Shown here piece by piece: positions 48,917-58,924 of a stretch of DNA of 64,000 bases (positions are counted from its first letter, which is position 1; each line of letters opens with the position of its first letter). The notes below the pieces were generated by a model. It did no database searches. It was not told the DNA's origin and was given only the letters and a program-made list of their open reading frames with translations. Made by a program: the position numbers and the translations under genes. The stretch lies in contig JAIXHQ010000009.1 in assembly GCA_030145715.1 (NCBI GenBank), forward strand, positions 1 to 64,000. Reading direction: 5' to 3'. Origin of the DNA: Sphingopyxis sp. GTDB taxonomy: Bacteria > Pseudomonadota > Alphaproteobacteria > Sphingomonadales > Sphingomonadaceae.

Positions 48917-49519
48917 ATGCTGCTATCATCGAACGAACGTGCCAAATGGCTTGCAAGTCATATATTGGTTCATGAAGCAGGACTTCGTTCCTGGCTGAAG
49001 AAATATCCGTCAGTTAATGAAATAGATGACATAATACAGGAAGCCTATGCCATACTGGCGGCGATTGGTTCGGTTGACCACATCCGCAACCCGCGCAATT
49101 ATCTTTACGAAGTCGCAAAATCCATCGTTCTTCGTAATATCCGGAACGCGAAAATTGTTCAATTCAACGAAATTGTTGAATTGGACTCAATGTCGATACC
49201 GTGCAAGGATCCTTCACCCGAAGACATAGCCATATCGCGCGATGAACTGACCCGAACGGAGCAGGCTATCGGAGGGTTATCGGAAAAGTGCCGCGAAGCA
49301 TTCACGCTTCGAAAAATTCAGGGATTATCTCAGCGCGACGTCGCAAGGCATATGGAAATTTCTGAAAGTACTGTAGAAAAGCATATCAGCAAGGCGCTAC
49401 ATGCATTGCTGCAGACGGTGGGGCGTGGCAAGAAAGGAGAGGTCGTCGAAGTCAGTGAGTCAGATGCGAGACAATCAGGAGAAATCACTCGGCTTGCGAG
49501 AATCCAGCGCGCAAATTGA
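48917..49519 (+). CDS. ECF (FecI-like) RNA polymerase sigma factor
   Basis: VNEIDDIIQEAYAILAAI...HIRNPRNYLYEVAKSIVLRNIRNAK...LSEKCREAFTLRKIQGLSQRDVARHMEISESTVEKHISKALHALL. Confidence 0.9.
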   Translation: MLLSSNERAKWLASHILVHEAGLRSWLKKYPSVNEIDDIIQEAYAILAAIGSVDHIRNPRNYLYEVAKSIVLRNIRNAKIVQFNEIVELDSMSIPCKDPSPEDIAISRDELTRTEQAIGGLSEKCREAFTLRKIQGLSQRDVARHMEISESTVEKHISKALHALLQTVGRGKKGEVVEVSESDARQSGEITRLARIQRAN

Positions 49520-50447
49520 TATTGCGGCGGCTGAATGGGTGGCGCGCTGTGATCGCGGCCCCCTGTCCAAAAACGATCAGGCAGCATTGGATAGCTGGGC
49601 GGCGCAGGATGTCCGCCGTGCGGGGGCCTTTGCCCGCGCCGTCGCTATCAACCTGACGGCCGGAACCGGCAACGCCTCGTTCCGACCCGACACGACATAT
49701 AAAGCGCCCGAGCAGGCAATGTCGCGCCGACGCCTGATGCTGGCCGCCGCAAGCGTGACGGCGGTCGCCTTTACTGGCCTTGCCACTTACCAGTTCCTGC
49801 TGCCCGGCAAGCGGGTATCGACGGAAAAAGGCAATATCCGTCTTGTTCCTCTGGATGATGGATCGGCGGTCACGCTGAACACCGATTCCGCCGCCACCAT
49901 CGCCTATGACGAAGGATCACGGCGGGTGGAACTAACTCGTGGCGAGGCGTTTTTCGACGTCGCCAAGGATTCGGCCCGACCCTTTATCGTGTCGGTCGGC
50001 ACCGTATCGGTTCGGGCGATCGGGACCAGCTTTACAGTAAGACTTCGCGCCGATACCGGCGCCGTCGATGTCGTAATGCGCGAAGGGCGTGTCGAAATAC
50101 GCCGCAAGGGTGACGATGCCGTATGGCGCCTTGGCGCGCAACAATCGCTTCGGTCGGTTGGCGCTGCCCCGCCTGCGGTGACAAAACTGTCCAGCGACGA
50201 TTTGACGCGCGCGCTCGCTTGGAAGGCCGGCATGATTGACCTGACCAATATGACGATTGCGCAAGCGTCCGAAGAATTCGCGCGCTATTCGGATCGCCGC
50301 GTGACCTTTGCGGACCCGGCAATCGGACAGATCAGGCTTACGGGGCTCTACCCCGCGCAAGATCCCGACGGCTTTGCCGAGTCTGTCGCGACCATTTTCG
50401 ACCTGAGGGCGAAACGCACGGAAACGGGTACGCAGATCACCAGGTAA
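49464..50447 (+). CDS. FecR family anti-sigma/sensor protein
   Basis: AAEWVARCDRGPLSKNDQAALDSWAAQDVRRAGAFARA...RRRLMLAAASVTAVAFTGLATYQF...GNIRLVPLDDGSAVTLNTDSAATIAYDEGSRRVELTRGEAFFDVAKDSARPFIVSVGTVSVRAIGTSFTVR. Confidence 0.93.
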   Translation: MRDNQEKSLGLRESSAQIDIAAAEWVARCDRGPLSKNDQAALDSWAAQDVRRAGAFARAVAINLTAGTGNASFRPDTTYKAPEQAMSRRRLMLAAASVTAVAFTGLATYQFLLPGKRVSTEKGNIRLVPLDDGSAVTLNTDSAATIAYDEGSRRVELTRGEAFFDVAKDSARPFIVSVGTVSVRAIGTSFTVRLRADTGAVDVVMREGRVEIRRKGDDAVWRLGAQQSLRSVGAAPPAVTKLSSDDLTRALAWKAGMIDLTNMTIAQASEEFARYSDRRVTFADPAIGQIRLTGLYPAQDPDGFAESVATIFDLRAKRTETGTQITR

Positions 50448-50528
50448 TAGCCATTTTTGGTCCAATGAGCCGGGCGTTTCATTATATCCGGCAATGGCTT
50501 AGTCGGACCAGCGTCCCACACAAGACAG

Positions 50529-50562
50529 AAGAGGCCGGGCTTTGTCCAAGCCCGGCCTCTTG
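50529..50562. terminator. Bidirectional intrinsic terminator between fecR-like and tonB-receptor genes
   Basis: AAGAGGCCGGGCTTTGTCCAAGCCCGGCCTCTT. Confidence 0.85.
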
Positions 50563-50595
50563 CCGTCGACAGGGTCTATGGCCCCCTATGCGGGG

Positions 50596-52998
50596 TCACC
50601 ATTTACGCGAGATTTCGAGAAACGCGCTGCGCGGCGCGCCAGGAAAATGGCCGGTATTGGCACGAAACCCCGATACCGCATAAGTTTTGTCGAGAATATT
50701 ATCGATGCGGATCAACGCCTTCCACGGTCCGTCCTCATACATGATCGAAGCATCCAACACCGCATAAGGCTTTACGCGTTGTCCTGCTTCGGACAGGCGC
50801 TCGCCCACCACGTCGCCGCCGATAGCCGCGGCGAACGGCGTTCCGGCGATCTGATAACGGCTCCAGAAACCCAGCTTGTGCCTCGGTGCGTTGGCAAACC
50901 GATCGCTGACCGCGCCGTCCAGACCCGCCGCGCCCTTTGTGATGCGGGCATCATTATAGGAATAGTTGAGCATCACCAGCCAGTTGCGCGTGACGTCGGC
51001 GGAGATGTCAAACTCGGCGCCCCGGCTGGTCACTTCACCGAAGGCAATCAACGCTTCGGGCGTCGCGCCATTCGGGTCGGATTGCAGGATGTTGGTCTTC
51101 TTGATCTGATAGACGGCGGCGGTCGATTGAATGCGCCCGTTCAACAGCGACGTCTTGATTCCGCCCTCGATCATCTTGGCCTTGGAGGGGCTGAAGGGGC
51201 CGCCGAATTCCGGTGCCTGGCTGCCGATGCTCTGCGCCTCGAAACTGTTGGCCCATTGTCCATAGGCCGAGATTTCGTCGGTGATCCGATAGACGCCGCC
51301 AATGCGATAGGTCAGCGCGCTGTCGGACAGCGACTGAACCGCACCGCGGCTGATATTGTCGACGAACCGGTCGATGCGCAGGCCACCGGTCAGGATCAGG
51401 CGTCCGAAGTTCAACTCTTCCAACAGATAGCCGCCGATCTGGTTGCGGCTGGAGATCGTGCCGCCAATCGGCCGCAGATTATAGGTCGCGGGGTCGGACA
51501 CCCCATATTCCGGGTTCTGCAACGATATGGGCGCGGGGAGCCCGGGCGTCGCGACAAAGGTGCCGCGTGCTTCATAGCGGCGGGTATAATCCTGTCGCGT
51601 ATAGAAATAATCGATGCCCGCCAGCAGCCTTCCCTCGACATTCCCGATGCCATGCGACCATCTTGCATTCGCGTTGGCGGCGAAATTGTCGATGATGCGA
51701 AAAGTGTTGCGATAGCGGCGGCTGACCAGATCGGGCAGCCCGTCCCCATCGCTGTCGCGCAGGCGATCCGGTTCATGATATTGGCTGGCCTCGGTTCCCC
51801 GCGAATAGCGGGCGGCCACGTCAAATTCGAAAGCGTCGGACACCGCCCAGTCGAACGATGCCTGAAATGCATTCGAATTCAGCCGGGTTCCGTCCTTCTT
51901 CTCGTTCGTGTTCCACGTCCGGCTGCCCAGAAAATTGCCCTGATCGTCGGTCGGCACGCCGCGCAGACGGGCACCCGCCATGCTCTGGTTATAATGGGTG
52001 GCCTGAAGCGTCAGCTTGGCATCGCCGATATTGAACGCCATGCCGCCGTCGGCAATGAAGGTGCGGCTGTTGGCATTGTTGCGCGGCAGGTTCATCGATT
52101 CATAGAAGAGGCCAAGGCGGGTTGCCGGGGCGCCGTCCATGTCGGACAATAGGCCGCCCAGTTCCAGCGAACCGCCGAAACGGCTGCGCGTGCCACCGAT
52201 CAGCGTGGCGCGTCCCGACCGCACATCGGTCGGCTTTTTCGAAATATAGTTCAGGATGCCGCCGGGCGCCGCAGGTCCGTAGAGCATACCCGCCGGCCCC
52301 TTGAGATATTCGACGCGCTCGACGTTGAACAATTGCGGGACCGACAGGCCGACATAGGGGTCGCCGCGCAGCCCGTCGAAGAAATTTTCTTCCTGCTTGA
52401 AACCGCGAGCGGAAACCACCGAATAGGAATAGGCCGAAATGCCGGCGAGGTTGCGGTAAAGATCCTGTCCGGTGCGCGCGCCCTGATCCTCCAACAACTG
52501 GTTGTTGATCGTCTGGATATTGAGGCTGGATTCCAGCGGCGGCGTATCCAGCTTGCCGCTTGCGGCATGATCGACGCGGTAAAGTCGCTGGGCGCGGCCG
52601 GTTACGACGATGTCGTCGGTCGCGTCGGTCGCATGAGCGGGGTCTGTCGCGTCGTCGGCGTGAAAGGAGGCTGCCGTTGCCTGGACCGACCGCTTGAGAC
52701 GGAGCAGGATGACGCCATTATTGTCGGATACGATTTCCAGCCCGGTGCCGCCGATCAGCCGCCGCAGCGCCGCCCGGTCGTCAAAGGTGCCGCGCAGTTC
52801 CTTGACCCGAACGCCGGCCAGACCGTCGGCAGGGGCGATGATCCGGATGCCCGACTGGCGGGCAAATTCTGTGATCGCGGTCGAGGCTTCCTGCGCCTCG
52901 ATATTGAAGGTGCGATCGGCCGCCCATGCCGGACCCGCCATCAAAAGCGCGGTGCAAGCAACGCAGCTTCGCAATTCGATCGTCAACCGTTTGAACAT
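50596..52998 (-). CDS. TonB-dependent siderophore receptor with N-terminal STN signalling domain (FecA-like)
   Basis: Signal peptide then FNIEAQEASTAITEFARQSGIRIIAPADGLAGVRVKELRGTFDDRAALRRLIGGTGLEIVSDNNGVILL (STN); RVEYLKGPAGMLYGPAAPGGILNYISKKPT plug. Confidence 0.94.
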   Translation of the reverse strand: MFKRLTIELRSCVACTALLMAGPAWAADRTFNIEAQEASTAITEFARQSGIRIIAPADGLAGVRVKELRGTFDDRAALRRLIGGTGLEIVSDNNGVILLRLKRSVQATAASFHADDATDPAHATDATDDIVVTGRAQRLYRVDHAASGKLDTPPLESSLNIQTINNQLLEDQGARTGQDLYRNLAGISAYSYSVVSARGFKQEENFFDGLRGDPYVGLSVPQLFNVERVEYLKGPAGMLYGPAAPGGILNYISKKPTDVRSGRATLIGGTRSRFGGSLELGGLLSDMDGAPATRLGLFYESMNLPRNNANSRTFIADGGMAFNIGDAKLTLQATHYNQSMAGARLRGVPTDDQGNFLGSRTWNTNEKKDGTRLNSNAFQASFDWAVSDAFEFDVAARYSRGTEASQYHEPDRLRDSDGDGLPDLVSRRYRNTFRIIDNFAANANARWSHGIGNVEGRLLAGIDYFYTRQDYTRRYEARGTFVATPGLPAPISLQNPEYGVSDPATYNLRPIGGTISSRNQIGGYLLEELNFGRLILTGGLRIDRFVDNISRGAVQSLSDSALTYRIGGVYRITDEISAYGQWANSFEAQSIGSQAPEFGGPFSPSKAKMIEGGIKTSLLNGRIQSTAAVYQIKKTNILQSDPNGATPEALIAFGEVTSRGAEFDISADVTRNWLVMLNYSYNDARITKGAAGLDGAVSDRFANAPRHKLGFWSRYQIAGTPFAAAIGGDVVGERLSEAGQRVKPYAVLDASIMYEDGPWKALIRIDNILDKTYAVSGFRANTGHFPGAPRSAFLEISRKW

Positions 52999-53049
52999 GT
53001 CATTTCCTCCCTCGCCGCGCTGCGCGGCGTTCAGGGAGCTAGAGAGAGG

Positions 53050-53090
53050 AAAGAAGGCTTCCCCCCATGGCCTGTTCAAAAAAATATTCG
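53050..53090 (-). promoter_or_regulatory. Candidate FecI-type promoter region of the STN receptor
   Basis: Minus strand reads CGAATATTTTTTTGAACAGGCCATGGGGGGAAGCCTTC, a T-tract followed by a G/C core upstream of the ATG. Similarity to ECF iron-starvation promoters is by eye only. Confidence 0.25.
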
Positions 53091-53163
53091 AGGCGGCTCG
53101 CGATCGGATGACCCAGAAATAGGAATCTGAAAAATCAGCGTTATATCAGACCTTTAGACAACC

Positions 53164-54279
53164 CTACACCCGCATCGGCATCAGCACGTAAAGCGCAGGG
53201 CTTTTTTCGCTTTCGCGGATCAGCGTCGGGGCGTTGGCGTCGGCAAGGTGGAGTTCGACGCTGTCGCCATCGACCTGCCCCAGAATGTCGCTGAGATAGC
53301 GGGCGTTGAAACCGATCTCCATCGTGTCGCTGTCATAGGCGGCGGCGACTTCTTCGGCGGCGGTGCCGTTTTCGGGGCTGGTGACCGACAGGGTGATACG
53401 GTCCTTGTCCAGCCCGACCTTGACCGCGCGGGTCTTTTCGCTGGCGATCGTCGAAACGCGGTCGACGCCCTGATACAGGCTTTTCGGATCGACCTTGAGC
53501 AGCTTGTCATTCGCGGTCGGAATGACGCGGCTGTAGTCGGGGAAGGTCCCGTCGATCAGTTTCGACGTCAGGATCGCGTTGCCAAGCTGGAAACGAACCT
53601 TGCTGGCCGACAGGCTGATTTCGACATTGCCCTCTGCCTCGTCGAGCAGCTTGCGGATTTCGGTCACGCATTTGCGCGGCACGATGACGTCAGGCATCGA
53701 AGAGGCGCCGTCGGGGCGCGTCACGGTATAGCGCGCAAGACGGTGGCCATCGGTCGCCGCCGCCTTCAGCACCGGACCCGACGCATCTTCGGCGACGTGC
53801 AGAAAGATGCCGTTCAGATAATAGCGCGTTTCCTCGGTCGAGATTGCAAAGCGCGTCTTGTCGATGATCTGGATCAGTTCGGCGACCGGCAATTCGAAAT
53901 TGGTCGGCAGGTCACCTTCGGCGATCACCGGGAAATCGTCGCGCGGCAGCGTCGGCAGGTTGAAGTTCGATCGGCCCGCCTTGATCTGCATCTTGCCCTC
54001 TGCGGCGGCAAGGCTGACCTCTGCCCCTTCTGGCAGTTTGCGCGCGATTTCAAACAGAGTGTGTGCCGACACGGTCGTCGTGCCCGCGGTTTCGACCTTG
54101 GCCGCGATTGTTTCGACCACCTGAAGGTCGAGGTCGGTTGCCATCAATTTCAACTGGCCCGAGGCGTCGGCTTCGATCAGCACGTTCGACAGGATCGGAA
54201 TAGTATTGCGCCGTTCGACCACCGACTGGACATGGCCGAGGCTTTTCAACAAAACTGCGCGTTCGATCGTCGCTTTCAT
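53164..54279 (-). CDS. dnaN: DNA polymerase III subunit beta (sliding clamp)
   Basis: MKATIERAVLLKSLGHVQSVVERRNTIPILSNVLIEA...FEIARKLPEGAEVSL...YYLNGIFLHV...ATDGHRLA; ends PALYVLMPMRV. Confidence 0.97.
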   Translation of the reverse strand: MKATIERAVLLKSLGHVQSVVERRNTIPILSNVLIEADASGQLKLMATDLDLQVVETIAAKVETAGTTTVSAHTLFEIARKLPEGAEVSLAAAEGKMQIKAGRSNFNLPTLPRDDFPVIAEGDLPTNFELPVAELIQIIDKTRFAISTEETRYYLNGIFLHVAEDASGPVLKAAATDGHRLARYTVTRPDGASSMPDVIVPRKCVTEIRKLLDEAEGNVEISLSASKVRFQLGNAILTSKLIDGTFPDYSRVIPTANDKLLKVDPKSLYQGVDRVSTIASEKTRAVKVGLDKDRITLSVTSPENGTAAEEVAAAYDSDTMEIGFNARYLSDILGQVDGDSVELHLADANAPTLIRESEKSPALYVLMPMRV

Positions 54280-54449
54280 TCTTAATCCGCCATCCCTGTG
54301 TTTCGCGCGAAAATCCCGGAGGGACAGACCATCGCAGGCGATTCGCGCCCCGATTCTGGCCCCTGAAAATGCCTACCTTCCTTAACGCACGCATCGCGGG
54401 GTGCAAGCCATGCTTGCAAAGCAGGCCCAATCGCGCGAACGAGGGCGCG

Positions 54450-54947
54450 ATGCGGCGCCGGGCCTTCCTTTTCCTGATGCTGGCGGCCGTCCCCGCCGGA
54501 ACGATCGCCGCGGCGCCGACGGCGCTTGGCATTTTCGACGGCTGGGGCGCGTTCCGCGACCCGGCGGTTCCCCGCTGCTATGCCATCGCCGCCCCGTCCG
54601 CGACGATCGGAAAACCGCAGGTCAAGGCCTATGCCAGCGTCGGCACCTGGCCGAAATCGCGCATCCGGGGGCAATTTTATGTCCGCCTGTCGAAAGCCCG
54701 CGCACCGGGCCGCGAACTGCGCCTGACCGTGGGCAGCCGCCGGTTTATCCTGACTGGCAACGGCGCGCACGGCTGGGCCAGCGATGCCCGGATGGACGCC
54801 GCGATCGTCGCCGCGATGCGCGCGGCGCCAAGCATGAGCGTCGAGAGCGCGACCCCCACCGGCGGCGCCATCGCCGACACATACCGATTGCGCGGCGCCG
54901 CGACCGCGATCGACGCCGCCGCACTGGGATGCGCGAAACTGCGATAG
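54450..54947 (+). CDS. Exported hypothetical protein, invasion-associated-locus-B-like
   Basis: Signal peptide MRRRAFLFLMLAAVPAGTIAAA; GWGAFRDPAVPRCYAIAAPSATIGK and later STSI-type layout resemble IalB-like proteins; weak family assignment. Confidence 0.6.
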   Translation: MRRRAFLFLMLAAVPAGTIAAAPTALGIFDGWGAFRDPAVPRCYAIAAPSATIGKPQVKAYASVGTWPKSRIRGQFYVRLSKARAPGRELRLTVGSRRFILTGNGAHGWASDARMDAAIVAAMRAAPSMSVESATPTGGAIADTYRLRGAATAIDAAALGCAKLR

Positions 54948-55289
54948 CAACTGTCGCCCGCGTGGCGGATTTCCGCGCAACTTCACACGCGATCGGCCTT
55001 TTGTCGCCTGACCGATACCCATCCGCCCAGGACGTGGCGCGCACGACGATCGCCGCCGCCCGAACCCGCCGCGACTGGCGAAAGCAGGTGAGGCCCCGAA
55101 TTTTGAAAACGGCGGAAAACTGCGCAACTTCACTCTGAAATCGCCCTTCCCGCCGCGCGCGGCGGCGCCCCGGCGCGTGGCATCGGGCACAGGCGGAGAG
55201 GCGGGATCGCATATCATCGCCCGCAGGCTAAATCGCCGCGGCAATGTAGGACAGCGATTTTCGGATCGCGGCGCCGCGCCGACGGATCA

Positions 55290-55679
55290 TCACCGGGCGT
55301 CGAACGCCATCCGCGACCTTGCCACCATTTCCAGATTGGCCTCCGCCCAGACCCACACGCCGCAAAAAGCCTCGCCCAGGCTGTGCCCCAGATCGGTCAG
55401 GCCATATTCGACCTTTGGCGGAACGACCGGATGGACGGTTCGCAGGACCAGCCCGTCGCGCTCCATCGCGCGCAGCGTCTGCGTCAGCATTTTCTGGCTG
55501 ATCCCCGGCACCCGGCGCGACAATTCGGTGAAGCGGCAAGTGCCGTGATCCTCCAGCGCCTCCAGCACCAGCAACGTCCATTTGTCGGCAATTCGGCCGA
55601 TCAGTTCGTTGACGAGCGTTTCGACGCGCGGATCGACCGGCGCATTCGGGTCGTAGCAAATTTTTTCAGGCGTATTCAT
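55290..55679 (-). CDS. HxlR family transcriptional regulator
   Basis: VNELIGRIADKWTLLVLEALEDHGTCRFTELSRRVPGISQKMLTQTLRAMERDGLVLRTVHPVVPPKVEYGLTDLGHSL. Confidence 0.95.
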   Translation of the reverse strand: MNTPEKICYDPNAPVDPRVETLVNELIGRIADKWTLLVLEALEDHGTCRFTELSRRVPGISQKMLTQTLRAMERDGLVLRTVHPVVPPKVEYGLTDLGHSLGEAFCGVWVWAEANLEMVARSRMAFDAR

Positions 55680-55695
55680 CGCGAAAAATCCAATT

Positions 55696-55747
55696 CTCTC
55701 TTTCAGGTAAGTATGGCACTTTATGGTGCTTACTTACCTTTAGAGAG
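55696..55747. promoter_or_regulatory. Palindromic operator between HxlR regulator and SDR gene
   Basis: CTCTCT-ttc-AGGTAAGTA-tggcactttatggtgct-TACTTACCT-tt-AGAGAG; near-perfect dyad in the divergent intergenic region. Confidence 0.75.
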
Positions 55748-55791
55748 CATAGGACTATTTACGCCTTCTCACCACCCCAAAGGAGGCCAAT

Positions 55792-56535
55792 ATGAAAACC
55801 AGCGGCAACACCATTCTCGTCACCGGCGGAGGGTCGGGCATCGGCCTGGCGCTGGCGCAGCGTTGGCACGACGCCGGCAATCATGTGATCGTCACCGGCC
55901 GCAACGCCGCGAAGCTGGAAGCGGCAATCGCGGGGCGAGCGAACATGACCGCCGTGTCGCTGGACGTCACCGATGCGGACGCCGTCGCTGCCTTTGCAAA
56001 GGACATCGTCGCCCGGCATCCGGCGATCAATGTGCTGGTCAACAATGCCGGCATCATGCATGCGGAGGATGTCGGCGCCAAACGCGACCTGACGCAGGCG
56101 GAGGCGACCGTCGTCACCAACATCCTGGGCCCGATCCGGTTGATCGACGCGATGGTCGATCATCTGGCGGCACAGGCGGACAGCGCGATCGTCAATGTGA
56201 CGTCGGGACTTGCCTTTGTGCCCTTTCCCAAGGCGCCGACCTATTCGGCGTCCAAGGCGGCAATGCACAGCTATTCGGTCGCGCTGCGCATCCAGTTGGC
56301 GGGCAAGGTCGATGTGATCGAACTGGCGCCGCCCGCCGTCCGGACCGAACTGACCCCCGGCCAATCGACCCGCGAAACCTATATGCCGCTCGACGATTTC
56401 GCCGACGAGGTGATGGCGCTGTTCGCCCGGCAACCGACGCCGGATGAAATCATGGTCCAGAACGTCCTGCCGCTGCGCAACGCCGAAGCGAACGGGACGG
56501 TGCCCCAGGTGCTGGCGATGTTGAAGGCGCTGTAG
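55792..56535 (+). CDS. SDR family oxidoreductase (DltE-like)
   Basis: NTILVTGGGSGIGLALAQRWHDAGNHVIVTGRN...LVNNAGIMHAEDV...SGLAFVPFPKAPTYSASKAAMHSYSVALRIQL. Confidence 0.92.
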   Translation: MKTSGNTILVTGGGSGIGLALAQRWHDAGNHVIVTGRNAAKLEAAIAGRANMTAVSLDVTDADAVAAFAKDIVARHPAINVLVNNAGIMHAEDVGAKRDLTQAEATVVTNILGPIRLIDAMVDHLAAQADSAIVNVTSGLAFVPFPKAPTYSASKAAMHSYSVALRIQLAGKVDVIELAPPAVRTELTPGQSTRETYMPLDDFADEVMALFARQPTPDEIMVQNVLPLRNAEANGTVPQVLAMLKAL

Positions 56536-56733
56536 ATGCCATAGCTTGTCCGGTATATGTCATACCGCATCGGCATGTGATTTGGCCCGGATTTGCAGAC
56601 CAATCTTGACTTTTCATGGTATTTTTCATACCTAAAGATCATCCCGCCCCCGGTATGCCGCCTTGAGGCGCTCTTCGGAGCAGATATCAGCTCAAGGCCG
56701 CTCCCGGGGGCAACTTTATTCGAGTTTGGTTAG

Positions 56734-57453
56734 ATGCCGACTGCTGTCTTGGTGGACGGAGCCTTCTTTTTGCGAAGGTTCAAACACCGCTTTCCAGAAT
56801 TCGCCGACAAAACTCCAAAAGCCGTTGCTCATGGCTTGCGTTATCTGGTGCATTGGCATCTGGCGCTTCGCGTTGGTCCCGGCCATGTCAACCGGCTGGG
56901 CGAAGACAAATTGCTTCTTGAGGAAACCGAGGCGTTATATCGCGTCTTCTTTTACGATTGCCCACCGCTGACCAAACGTATGCACACGCCGCTGAAGAGA
57001 AAGTCGATCGATTTTGGCAAAACGGATGATGCGGCGTTCCGGATCGCGGTGCATGACGAGATCCAAAAATTGCGCAAGGTCGCGTTGCGACTGGGCCGGT
57101 TGAACGACACGTCACGCTGGCGCCTGTCCGAGGCGGCGACCTCACGCATGATCCAGCAGCCCAACCGCTTCATTCCTGACGATGCGGATTTCGAAATCGA
57201 TACCAAGCAGAAGGGCGTCGACATGCGGTTGGGACTCGATGTCGCATCGCTGGCATTTAAGCGGCAGGTCGACCAGATCGTGATCGTGGCCGCCGACGCA
57301 GATTTCGTTCCCGCCGCGAAACTGGCCAGACGAGAAGGTATCGACGTCATCCTCGACAAGATGGGCGACCATCGCGCCGCGCCCGACCTTGTCAGTCATG
57401 TTGATGCGATCCGCGATTGCCTTTGCCCCTTTCCATATCCGGAAGATAAATGA
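56734..57453 (+). CDS. NYN (LabA/DUF88-like, PIN-fold) domain protein, putative RNase
   Basis: [14 protein letters not shown] at N-terminus; [48 protein letters not shown] with NYN-type acidic residues ([18 protein letters not shown]). Confidence 0.85.
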   Translation: MPTAVLVDGAFFLRRFKHRFPEFADKTPKAVAHGLRYLVHWHLALRVGPGHVNRLGEDKLLLEETEALYRVFFYDCPPLTKRMHTPLKRKSIDFGKTDDAAFRIAVHDEIQKLRKVALRLGRLNDTSRWRLSEAATSRMIQQPNRFIPDDADFEIDTKQKGVDMRLGLDVASLAFKRQVDQIVIVAADADFVPAAKLARREGIDVILDKMGDHRAAPDLVSHVDAIRDCLCPFPYPEDK

Positions 57454-58700
57454 TGCAGATTCCCGGCCATATCGATCCCGTCACGACGGGCACCGTCCCG
57501 CTGCGCGGGGGCAATCGTATCGACCTGGTCGGGCTGACCCGCGACGCGATTGGCGGGGTGCTGGTCGAGGCGGGGCTGGATGCCAAGGCGGCGAAGCTGC
57601 GCGCCAAGCAGATCTGGCACTGGATCTATCACCGGGGCGTCACCGATTTCGAGGCGATGACCGATATTGCCAAGGCGATGCGCCCGTGGCTGACCGACCG
57701 CTTCGTCATCGGCCGCCCGACGGTTCGCGAGGCGCAGGTGTCGAGCGACGGCACGCGCAAATGGCTGCTCGCCGCCGCCGACGGGCAGGAATATGAAATG
57801 GTGTTCATCCCCGACGCCGATCGGGGAACCTTGTGCGTGTCGAGCCAGGTCGGCTGTACGCTGAATTGCCGTTTCTGCCACACGGGCACGATGCGGCTGG
57901 TCCGCAACCTGGGCGCGGGCGAGATCGTCGGGCAGGTGCTGCTGGCGCGCGACGCGCTGGGCGAATGGCCGAAAGGCACGATGGCCGGTTTCGGCCCCGA
58001 TCCCGAGGACGAGGACGCCGAAGATGAAGGCGGCAATTACACCGCCGACGGCCGGATGCTGACCAACATCGTGATGATGGGCATGGGCGAGCCGCTGTAT
58101 AATTTCGACGAGGTCAAGGGCGCGCTGAAAATCGTCATGGACGGCGACGGGCTGGCCCTGTCGCGGCGGCGGATCACCCTGTCGACCAGCGGCGTCGTGC
58201 CGATGATGGCGCGCGCGGGCGAGGAGATTGGCGTCAACCTGGCCGTCTCGCTTCATGCCGTATCCAAGGAAGTCCGCGACGAGATCGTCCCGCTCAACCG
58301 CAAATATGGCATCGACGAACTGCTGAAGGCATGCGCCGCCTATCCGGGGGCCGGTAATTCGCGGCGCATCACGTTCGAATATGTGATGCTCAAGGACAAG
58401 AATGACAGCGACGATGACGCGCGCGAGCTTGTCCGGCTGATCCGCCATTACGGGTTGCACGCCAAGGTCAATCTGATCCCGTTCAATCCATGGCCCGGCG
58501 CGGCCTATGAATGTTCGACGCCCGAACGGGTCAAGGCGTTCAGCAACCTGATTTTCAAGGCCGGAATTTCGGCGCCGGTGCGCACTCCGCGCGGGCGCGA
58601 CATCATGGCGGCGTGCGGGCAATTGAAAAGCGCGGCGACCAAGCCCACCCGCGCCGAACTCGACCGCATCGCAGAGGAAAAACAGGCCGCGCTCGGCTGA
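57450..58700 (+). CDS. rlmN: 23S rRNA (adenine2503-C2)/tRNA methyltransferase RlmN
   Basis: [23 protein letters not shown]...[41 protein letters not shown]...[17 protein letters not shown]...[16 protein letters not shown]. Confidence 0.97.
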   Translation: MMQIPGHIDPVTTGTVPLRGGNRIDLVGLTRDAIGGVLVEAGLDAKAAKLRAKQIWHWIYHRGVTDFEAMTDIAKAMRPWLTDRFVIGRPTVREAQVSSDGTRKWLLAAADGQEYEMVFIPDADRGTLCVSSQVGCTLNCRFCHTGTMRLVRNLGAGEIVGQVLLARDALGEWPKGTMAGFGPDPEDEDAEDEGGNYTADGRMLTNIVMMGMGEPLYNFDEVKGALKIVMDGDGLALSRRRITLSTSGVVPMMARAGEEIGVNLAVSLHAVSKEVRDEIVPLNRKYGIDELLKACAAYPGAGNSRRITFEYVMLKDKNDSDDDARELVRLIRHYGLHAKVNLIPFNPWPGAAYECSTPERVKAFSNLIFKAGISAPVRTPRGRDIMAACGQLKSAATKPTRAELDRIAEEKQAALG

Positions 58701-58924
58701 ATCCAGCCTCCCCGGTCCCGTTTCCTCTCTTTCGAACCGGCAAAAATCCGCAGTTTAGCGGGGGTTTTGGCGTATGATATTTCATACCGTGTGGTAAAAA
58801 TAACACAGGTAAGAAAATTGTCATAATCTGAACGTTCCGTTCATTGAAGCGACAGCCGCGAACGCCATTTAGGGGATGGCGCGACCCAAAGGGCGTGCCC
58901 GATCAATCGCAGAAGGAAAACAAG

